DNA of 64,000 nt. Source: Telopea speciosissima (lineage: Eukaryota; Streptophyta; Magnoliopsida; Proteales; Proteaceae). Numbering within the stretch: position 1 is the stretch's first letter; each line of letters starts with the position of its first letter. Below the pieces are notes generated by a model that saw nothing but the letters and a program-made list of their open reading frames with translations, ran no database searches and was not told where the DNA came from. Position numbers and translations under genes: made by a program. Shown here piece by piece: positions 56,173 to 64,000 of the stretch. The DNA lies in assembly GCF_018873765.1 (NCBI RefSeq), contig NC_057925.1, positions 11,915,568 to 11,979,567 of the forward strand, written 5' to 3'.

Positions 56173-56803
56173 CCCTAAAAAAAATTGCCTTGGAAGAACT
56201 AAACTTCTGGCTATGAAATCTGAACTTACTCAAGTGACATTTGTCAAAGAAAAATGGGCAACTAGAACATGAGACACGTGTCACATGATCTAACAACTAT
56301 AAAAGAAACCTTTAGAAGAGAAGCCAAAGCCACCACAACTCACAAAACACAAAACACACACACACAAAACAAAACAAAAAAAAAAAAAAAAAAGGCTTCA
56401 ACCCCGTCATATTTATGAAAATTCTTGACAATTACTACAAAACTATATAAGGATTACGAATGGAGAAATGTATTATTGAAATGAAACACAAAAAGTTAGA
56501 AAACATCAAATTTAAAAATTTTAATGTTGTTTTCTCAAAAATTCTTGACTAATGGTACTCTTGGCATCCATGGAGAACTCCAACCCCGTCATATAATTGG
56601 ATTATTTATTTCATTCAAATGTGCTTATTATTCATGTTTCAAAAAATATAAATAAATTTATATATAATAATTGTTTTCTACATAACATTTCTTTAAAAAA
56701 AACGCAGCCAAGAGAAAGTACTCGCGTTTATACTATGTTTCTTTCCATTTAAATTTTGGGATAAGTGTTTCCTACATATAAGCATGGGTCAATGGAAGCA
56801 CAA

Positions 56804-58184
56804 CCATGGAATCAAAACTCGATTGAAACTTGTCAAAACCGTCGAGACAACTCGGTTTTGACAGGTTCTGAGACGAGTTAACATGGAACTTTTAAAAATC
56901 CCTCGTTTCGTCCCAATTTCGACCGTTTCGGTCCAGTTTCGATCGAAACCAGAGGGAAACGGTCGAAACGGTTGAGGCCAGGTCCCAGCAAATTAAAAAT
57001 CTTTACTTTTTCTAGATTTAAAAAGTCCCCTTTCAGAGCTAAAGCAATGTAGATGAGTTTTGATTGATTCTTTTCCCCATATATGCATTATTTTATTTAT
57101 GTAAATGGGTGAAGAGGTTGTCGTGATTCACGGGAATGGTGGTTAGCTAACAAGCGCTGGTTCTGATCATCCACCTGTTTGATCAGAACTGGAACCAGAA
57201 GATTCAGGTGAGTTGGTAATTCAGTTTTTGATTTTTTTTCTTGCAAATCTTTAATTTTGTTTAGTTTGAGAAGTAGTTTTTTTTGTTTGGTCTTCATTTT
57301 AACCTGCGGAGATTCCAGAGAGCTTTCTAGTGCTACTATTTGGTAGCTTCTTGGATTTCTAGGGTTTTAAAAAGATTTTAGGAACTGGGTTAGAGTTATT
57401 TTAAGTTCATTTATAGATATTGTTTGAGTTCGGAAGTGAGGGAAGCAAGAGAGAAAAAGCATTTGATGGTTTCGTGCAGGATTTGCTATGAATAGCCATT
57501 CTTTGTATGTATGGTTGTTCTGGTTTTCCTCCACAAATGTTTTCTCGATAAATAGGAGATTTTTTCCCCCCTTCTTTAAACTTCTATTTTTCAGGTTTGG
57601 GTCGACATACCATTAGTTGATTGTTATTTTTCAAAATTCAGACTTTCTAGTTGAACTAGGCTCATTTCATTTTTGTTAATTCCTTGTGTCAGTTCGTTAG
57701 GATACGTATGTTGTGCATTCGGAGGAATGGCTTGGCAATCTTCAATGGTACACTGCTCAGGGATTAGACCCACCAAGAAACTCCGCATAGAATTGAAGAG
57801 GGGAATCTTAATGTTTTATTTGGATTCAATGTATTATTCAATGTTCAAGTACTTTATAATTATGTAAACTAATTATAAATTTTATAATACCACTTTAGTG
57901 TCTATATCGTATCAGTGCGTGCGTTAGTAAATTTGGGTCAATAATCACAAGTACCATTTTCAGTGATTTTTTGGTGAATGTAATTCATGGATTGTGTTTA
58001 AAATGTGAAAAATAGGCAACCTACAAAAAATCAGACCTAAAAATCTTTGTTTTGAGGTCGAAACCTTGATTTTTCCATCAATGGAAAAAATCTCATATTT
58101 CGATCAAGATATGATCGAAACCGAGACGAACTCCATTTCTAGTTGATTGATACCTTGTTGAAACCTGAGTTTTAGAACCTTAAC
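56804..58184. mobile_element. TIR element with captured exons, nested in a duplicon repeat
   Basis: Interrupts the fold-back repeat that is whole at 29860 and 39850 (AAGCACAAGCGGAAGCATCAACATG). Ends share ATCAAAACTCGATTGAAAC (left) and, inverted, TCTAAAACTCAGGTTTCAAC (right), and are rich in TTTCGA words like 8565-9460. About 1.38 kb. Target duplication not certain. Confidence 0.55.
57105..57790 (+). pseudogene. Captured two-exon gene fragment
   Basis: Exon 1 (57105-57207) begins ATGGGTGAAGAGGTTGTC (MGEEVV) and ends CAG before a consensus donor GTGAGT; its frame breaks after about 13 codons. The last exon (57701-57790) follows an AG acceptor. It reads DTYVVHSEEWLGNLQWYTAQ to a TAG stop, which has the composition of a real protein C-terminus. 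I do not recognise the gene. The intron-like middle is T-rich. Not expected to encode a working protein. Confidence 0.4.
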
Positions 58185-58640
58185 AACAACATGAGCAGCA
58201 TTTCTATCTTTCAACAGGATGGGATGATCATTTCACCCATTCCCGCTCTCCTCCATGCTCCCCATAGAGGTTTTTTTTTCCCTTTAACTTTTTGGAAAAT
58301 TATCTCCACAAGTTTCCATTTAAATTTTGGGATAAGTGTTTCCAGCTCTAACTTCCCCAACCTCCTATTAACTTTTTCCTTCCAACAGAAACATGAAAAT
58401 CCTTTTTTTTTTGGGGGTCTATTTCCCCATCTTTAATATTTTTACATTAAATTAACTAATGAGCCTTAATTATTTCTTTTAAAAAAAGAAGTTTTTATAA
58501 GGTTCACAAAAAAGGTCTTTATTAAAGTGCCAAATGTCATTATTACAAAAAAAAAAAAAAAAATTTCCAAAATGGCTTCTTGAGATAACGAGCTGATGAT
58601 ACTGAGTCAGTTTGACAAGGACGACGACACGTCCGAGTTT
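58185..58640. repeat. 3' flank of gene 5, shared duplicon
   Basis: Matches the 3' flanks of genes 2-4 up to the stop codon (GATAACGAGCTGATGATACTG at about 58584). No separate gene. Confidence 0.7.
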
Positions 58641-60032
58641 TTATCTCCGTTCCCATGACTCGGCCAAATTGGTAAACGCAGTCTTTGACGATCCACCTTC
58701 AGCCCATGCAGCCAAGGCCTTCTCCCTCATTTCCCTACACCGCTCTCTCATCTCTGTTCCCTCCTCCGAGTCCAGCAACGCTCTGACTCGCTTCCCAACC
58801 TCGGCAGCCACCACAATCCCTTCCTCCTCCGCCACCTCCATTGGCATAGCTAACTTCATCTCCTCCACCAAAACCACCTTATTCATTTCCTGTTCTGCAT
58901 AGAGCGGCCAAGCCAGCAATGGCACCCCAGCGCACACCGCTTCTAAAACCGAGTTCCACCCACAGTGAGTCACGAATCCACCCACCGATTCTCGACTCAA
59001 CACCTCAACCTGCGGCGCCCACGACTTCACCACAAGTCCCCTGTCTCTGGTACGATCAAGAAAACCCTCCGGCATCACAGCGTCAAGATCGAAATCATCC
59101 GTGGCCGATAACGAAGATCGTTTGTCACTATCCGATGGAGGACTTCGCACCACCCACAAGAACCTCTGGCCACTCCTCTCAAGCCCTGCGGCGATCTCTG
59201 CAATCTGTTTCCCCGGGAAAACACCGCGGCTTCCGAAGCTCAAGAACACAACGCTACGACTCGGTTGCGCATCAAGCCACTTCAAGCAATCTAACTCATT
59301 AGATTTATGTATGGGTTCTACAACTAATGGTCCAATACAGAAAAAAGCCGGCATTTGTTGTGTGACCGCCTCGATTACTCTTGGCTCTAGTGCTTCAAAG
59401 GTGTTTGATATAATTCCCCTTGATTTGGTGAGATGGATTGACAAGTCCAACATATCATCGTAGAACTCATTGTTCCGATCATGTAAAGCCTGTGGCATCT
59501 GTGCAGCACGAATTATGGGCAATCCCGGGATGTCGAGATTAGTGTTGCCAAGCTCCCTGAGGCTCTTGTCAGTCTGGTTATGAATGGTTGGAAGGTAAAG
59601 GAAAACGGAAAGACCAGACGCACCGGTCGATACGTAGTTGTAAAGAGGGATGTTTAGGTCAGCGGCAATGGGGAAGGCAGAGTTGCAGAAGAAATCAATC
59701 ACAAGGGCTGCAATGGAGGAAGAATTGGAGATGGTTTGGAGGGTGTGGAGGAGGTTTGGATTGTTGCGGTGGATGGTTTGGAAGATGGTGGGGGATGAAG
59801 ATTCAAGTTTGGGAAGAGCAGGGAAGCGGTGAAAGACGATTGATGGGTCTGTTTGAGAGACATGATCGATGTAAGAATCTACAGCAGGGATGTTGAATGA
59901 GTCACCTGACATGAGGAGGACTGTGACGGAGAAGCGGTGGCTATGGTGGAGGATGATTAGTTTCCCCAGTTCAACCATGGAGACAAGGTGGCTAAGGCCC
60001 GGAGCTGGGTACAGAACTATGGTGTTTGTCAT
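58641..60032 (-). CDS. UGT88-like UDP-glycosyltransferase, gene 5
   Basis: 463 codons, no intron. Start set at the ATG at 60030-60032 (MTNTIVLYP), which gives exactly the length of genes 2-4; the two codons before it (TTG GAA) are not a plausible start. His15 (PGLSHLVSM), Asp113 (LVIDF), PSPG box W338-Q381 with intact HCGWNS, Gln381. Expected UDP-glucose-dependent glucosyltransferase for a small acceptor. Mosaic: the N-terminal third and the flanks resemble gene 4, while 59310-59465 is identical to gene 3. Upstream TATA box as in gene 4. Small private changes include Gly for Ala in FPGKQ and Gly for Glu near residue 413. Acceptor unknown. Confidence 0.95.
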   Translation of the reverse strand: MTNTIVLYPAPGLSHLVSMVELGKLIILHHSHRFSVTVLLMSGDSFNIPAVDSYIDHVSQTDPSIVFHRFPALPKLESSSPTIFQTIHRNNPNLLHTLQTISNSSSIAALVIDFFCNSAFPIAADLNIPLYNYVSTGASGLSVFLYLPTIHNQTDKSLRELGNTNLDIPGLPIIRAAQMPQALHDRNNEFYDDMLDLSIHLTKSRGIISNTFEALEPRVIEAVTQQMPAFFCIGPLVVEPIHKSNELDCLKWLDAQPSRSVVFLSFGSRGVFPGKQIAEIAAGLERSGQRFLWVVRSPPSDSDKRSSLSATDDFDLDAVMPEGFLDRTRDRGLVVKSWAPQVEVLSRESVGGFVTHCGWNSVLEAVCAGVPLLAWPLYAEQEMNKVVLVEEMKLAMPMEVAEEEGIVVAAEVGKRVRALLDSEEGTEMRERCREMREKALAAWAEGGSSKTAFTNLAESWERR

Positions 60033-60166
60033 TTCCAAGATCAGTTCTTAGAAAGGATGAGAAATGCAAGTAGTTTAGGAGTGAACAGAGCAAATTGCAG
60101 AGAGAAGGGAGGAAGAACTGTTAAGTAGAAACAATGAAGTTGTCAGAGACTCAAATAGGAATGAGG

Positions 60167-60173
60167 TTTTATA
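60167..60173 (-). promoter_or_regulatory. TATA box of gene 5
   Basis: TATAAAA on the minus strand in GCCTATAAAACC, 135 bp upstream of the ATG, aligned with the gene 4 box. Confidence 0.7.
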
Positions 60174-60179
60174 GGCGGC

Positions 60180-61515
60180 TCACGCCAATAAATTAACACA
60201 TAGGTCTGTGTTTTATATGTGCATGTAGTTATCATCACGCTATGCCTCTACATCACATGTCTTGTTTTTAGTTACCTTCTTTAATCACCAGCTTTATAGA
60301 TTGGACTTCTTGCAAATTATTCTGGTATAAGGGAAGACTTCCCTTGTCCTAATCGTCGAGTGCAATCTGATTTGTCAATCCAAAAGACATGTTTGGACCG
60401 ATGGTACCAACAGGTGAACGTAAATGGGCTAGCTCGAGGGAGGGTAAGGCGATATTTTCTGTCATATATATTTTTGAGGAAACATGATAATACCGAGTAG
60501 ACGAAAATAAAGGAGTTCAATTGACGTATATGTGAGAGAATTTCCTTTCAAGGAAGAAATTAAAGGCATATTTTTACGTGCCTATAACATAGGTTTTTAG
60601 GTATGTATTATCATATGTGTTAGTGCATCCAGTTGTTTTTTGGTGGGATTAGTGCATGCAGTTTTAGGGAGTTATGGGTTATCTTATGAAGTGGTCATAG
60701 GTGTATGGGGACTTAATAGGAAGTTAGGAAAGTTATGCATGTGGAGGTGGACTTGGATTCTCTGCAGTACTGGTGAGGAGGCGATGCACAAAGCAGAGGC
60801 CAGGTGGCACACATGGCACATATGACCTCTTCTGTGCCGCCAAATGTGCACCACCCCCCACCGATACTGCAGAGGATTTTAATACGTGATAGTCGTACTA
60901 TCTTTCTTCTTCACTTTTCATCTCTCTTGTGCAACCTTCAACTCTATTCTCAAAGCACGTAGATACCAAATATCGTCATTGATTTCGTCATAATATGTAG
61001 AATATGATTTGAGTGCAAATAAAAGGGTTTTCCTATTCTTATGAAAACTTAAGAAGGAAGACATAATCGTCATTGATTTCGTCATTGTCCAACTGGGTTT
61101 ATTTGTGGTCTAATGCTACTACTGTATCTGATTGAGAAGTATTACCATTTCTTTGTACTTACCTTTATTGCTTAAACATGTAGTTGTTGGATTCACCTCA
61201 GCCATCATCGTGAGCCTCATTAGAGATTGGCCCATATACATCGAATCGTTATCTCTTTCAATTCTTCATATTGGGGCGAAATGACCACTCTATCCCTTGT
61301 TTGAAAACACTGCACAAGTTGGAATCCACTCCCCCTATAAGAGGAATTGGAGGTGCCCGCAAATGGAGGTGATAATTATTCCACATGCACCACCCTCATT
61401 GGTGGTTCATTGACTTCTTTGACAAAAAGCCATCAAGCACACCACCTATTGGTACGGGTGGTTCTTTGATCAGTCCCAATGAATAATTAGCTTGGATGTG
61501 AAGTTTGTCATTATA
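60180..61515. repeat. Upstream duplicon of gene 5, proximal part
   Basis: Matches 46870-47330, 47525-47640, 48770-48954 and 50447-51009 upstream of gene 4, without the insertions found there. Includes the worn MITE 61245-61385 and two CGTCATTGATTTCGTCAT words (about 60976 and 61069). No gene. Confidence 0.7.
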
Positions 61516-64000
61516 AAGTTTGAATGATAATTGATTGGAGAAATGTTCTCTAGGAGGAGTGTACCGCCCATGCACATAGAGATGGGGCGAAATGATCACC
61601 CTGCCCCCCATGAAAGGCGAAAATCTCATTCCCATGATGGAAAAATCCCATCCCCACACCCCCTCCCCCGTGATCACCAATCCGATAACAAATTTGAGAA
61701 GAGATAGAAATACAGGAGCCCTAGGGGTGGCAACATGGTTTAAGTGCACAGTATCGGATAGGGGTTACACCTTGGAAATCAATAGTTCAATACGATAACG
61801 ATTTGGATTGACCCATATAGGATAGTTTTGCCCCTGGTTTTTCTTTAAAATCGGGTTTTTTCTTTTAATAAATTTGCCCCTGATCCATACGATTCCACCA
61901 TTACAGGATCAGCCTGTACCGATACTGTTATGAATCACCCGTTACGATCCATGTCTGGTCCCTCAAACCATGGTAAAAGAAGTGATGAAAATTTTAGTAG
62001 ACCATTGGGTTTGAGGCACACAAATGAGCCCAGCCTATTTAAATACCAGAGTAATGGGCCAAAACCCAACAATGACCTATTTATAAATTGGGCTTAGGTC
62101 TGCGCACACTTACTGGGCCAGGCTAAATATTTCTATCTCTAGTAAGTCCTATAATAATAGAAAAATTACATAAAACCCCCTATAGTTTGAAAAAATTACA
62201 CCAATCTCCCTCAAAATTACATCCACCTCCTCTTTAGAGGGGGTAGGCATAATTTTAAGAGGAATCAGTGTAATTTTTTCAAACTACAGGGATGATAAAC
62301 GTATTTTCCCATAATATTAAGATCATCTCTACACCTCTCCCCGGTTCATTAGTAATAATGTAAAGGCTACGCTCAACAACAAAATAAGAAGTGTATATGA
62401 ACAAATTTGGTTCTGGGACATGGATTTTAAATTTGGTTCATATCAAATTTTTTTTTATGCTTGGATAAGTAAGAAAATAGTACACTTTAATAGGAACTTG
62501 GCATGCAACTGTGATATACCGATATCGACCATTACATTAGTTAGATAGGGATAGAAAAGGGTATTCACAACTAGAGAAAAGGTTCTCTAAGCCTCAGCGA
62601 AGTGTGCGTTAACACCTTCTCTCTCTATCTTTCTCCTCCTCAAATAAAATGACCTTGCTGCTCTCTAATGTAGGAAACTAGTTTGTTACATTTCATTGGT
62701 GCGCTCCTATCTCTTGTTTGCTCAGAGAACCCTCTCCCTTACAACAAATATGGGGGAAGGAATTAAGTGAAGTTTGAATCTAGTAGTTTAGACCTCGGCA
62801 ACATACTCACTTAAACTATAAGGACAGCCTCTAGAGGTGTGACAGAAAAAATCCAATATTCCATTAGATCTTGTGATTGAGTTTGACTATGAGATTTTAG
62901 CATTTGGCCAATCCAAAGGTCCCCAATTCATCTAATTAATGGTTGGAATAGCTAATCAATATTACAAAAGTTTAATACTTGGAAGTATAGCGAAATAATT
63001 TAATATGTGATGGACCATATGATTGAGATATTTCAAACTTAATCTTGGGTAATATAAGGCTTTTCATTTTTATTTTTCCTAACCAGTAGAAAGGTAATAT
63101 TGTAATTCCAAATGCATGGATATCAACGTAATAGTCTATTTACCCAAAAAAAAAAAAAAAAAAAAATGGTAATGGTTTGAATTTGCCAAATATCAAATTT
63201 TAAACTTAAAATCAATTATATATCTTCTCATATATTAGCATATTCCGGTATTCCCTTTTATTACTCAACCATCCATTTTTTTTAGGTATTTTTTTTCATT
63301 GAATTTCAAATCTTTATTTTGCCTCTAGCAACTATGTATAGCAAATAGGATTATTGGTGTAGGGATATCCTCTAGGGGGAAAAATGCCACCTGGTCACGT
63401 GGGCCGTATAGTTTCTATTCTTAGACACAGAAGCGTGTGAAAGTATTGTGCTACCCTCAAGAAAAGGCAAAAATCCCGCACAAGGCGATGCTTGCGCATG
63501 TAGGCTCTAGAGGTCCAGATAGCGATCTCTTTCCCTAACATCTATATGGTATATGTGTTATGTTGAAATTTGGACTAACCAACCTGGCCCAACCTAATCG
63601 ATTCAATTTTTAAGAACGATGATTAAGCCAGCCTCGGACCGAGTTCCAGGCAACATGGACTGGGCTTGGTTTAAGGTTTGGGATACTAACCTGGCCCAAC
63701 TTGCAAAGTTGTATCCCATTGGATTTGCCATGTGTCATTTTCATGGCCACATCAATCATATCCTTTCATAGGCCACACTCCTGGACAGAAAACTGCTTTC
63801 CGATTAGACTAAGTCCAAATTATTAAAAAAAACAGAAAACTTCCCAATGGAGAACTAAACTTCTGGCGATAAAGTCTGGACTTATCCAGGTGACACTTGT
63901 CAAAGAAAAAAAAGGGCAACTAGAACATGAGACACATGGCACATGATCTAACAACTATAAAAAGAAACCTTTAGAAGAGAAGCCAAAGCCACCAGAACTA
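61516..64000. repeat. Distal upstream duplicon, copy 2, cut by the window end
   Basis: Collinear with 53078-56350. By analogy with copy 1, which is followed by the 3' flank of gene 5, another UGT unit may follow beyond 64000 (inference). No gene in this stretch. Confidence 0.75.
62157..62310. mobile_element. MITE with 6-bp TSD and an empty site in the window
   Basis: 154 bp between ATAATA duplications (62151-62156 and 62311-62316). Inverted ends share TAGTTTGAAAAAATTACAC. The empty site is near 53960 (CCTATAATATTAAGATC). Confidence 0.75.

Larger units (their letters stand above)
53078..56390. repeat. Distal upstream duplicon, copy 1 (counterpart of 61516-64000)
   Basis: Collinear with 61518 to the window end, broken by insertions that are marked separately. 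Shared words include AGGAGCCCTAGGGGTGGCAAC, CTCTAGAGGTGTGACAGAAA and GAGAAGCCAAAGCCACCA. Here it runs straight into the 3' flank of gene 5 at about 56395. No gene. Confidence 0.8.

Noticed and set aside
1-64000. CRISPR array, bacterial operon or phage content
   Set aside because: No regularly spaced repeats with unique spacers, and all recognisable genes and elements are of plant type.

Overview
The window is nuclear DNA of a flowering plant. The evidence is five intronless family-1 UDP-glycosyltransferase (UGT) genes with a plant PSPG box, very AT-rich intergenic DNA, and a dense layer of plant transposon types: LTR elements, L1-type LINEs, MULEs, hAT MITEs and a tRNA-derived SINE head. Nothing in the sequence lets me name the species.

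Genes. The only genes I judge intact are five UGTs of the UGT88 type (phylogenetic group E), all on the minus strand: 5560-6981 (gene 1, divergent), 23094-24485 (gene 2), 30399-31790 (gene 3), 45341-46732 (gene 4) and 58641-60032 (gene 5). Genes 2-5 are recent tandem copies, each 463 codons. Flanking DNA is duplicated with them: the 3' flanks of genes 2-5 match each other, the upstream DNA of gene 2 matches that of gene 3, and the upstream DNA of gene 4 (46.7-56.4 kb) matches that of gene 5 (60.0-64.0 kb). The last match runs off the window, so a further copy may lie just beyond base 64000. All five should transfer glucose from UDP-glucose to small hydroxylated acceptors in the cytosol. The acceptor cannot be read from sequence. 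Gene 4 has Ser in place of the Cys of the HCGWNS motif.

Layout. 0-5 kb: repeats, a LINE relic and a non-autonomous LTR retrotransposon (2065-4859, TSD CCCTA) whose interior is a tandem array of small hairpins. 5.5-7 kb: gene 1. 7-16 kb: gene-poor, with hAT MITEs. 16.1-22.7 kb: a large inverted-repeat, MULE-like element carrying a fragment of a DUF26/PDLP-like gene and two tRNA-like sequences in opposite orientation. 23-33 kb: genes 2 and 3, each followed upstream by a copy of a Pack-MULE-like element joining a SAM-domain fragment to a glycine-rich zinc-knuckle fragment. 33-40 kb: rearranged duplicons and a solo LTR (36346-39070, TSD GTGAT). 40.3-45.2 kb: a dead LINE with an 18-bp TSD. 45-47 kb: gene 4. 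47-56 kb: hAT MITEs, two TIR elements (one a MULE with a perfect 9-bp TSD) and a retroposed sequence. 56.8-58.2 kb: a TIR element with what looks like a captured two-exon gene. 58.6-60 kb: gene 5. 60-64 kb: the start of the next duplicon.

Because the duplicons are paralogous, many insertions have an empty site elsewhere in the same window. This fixes their borders and order, and it also exposes a class of 13-22-bp A-tailed micro-insertions with 11-18-bp target duplications.
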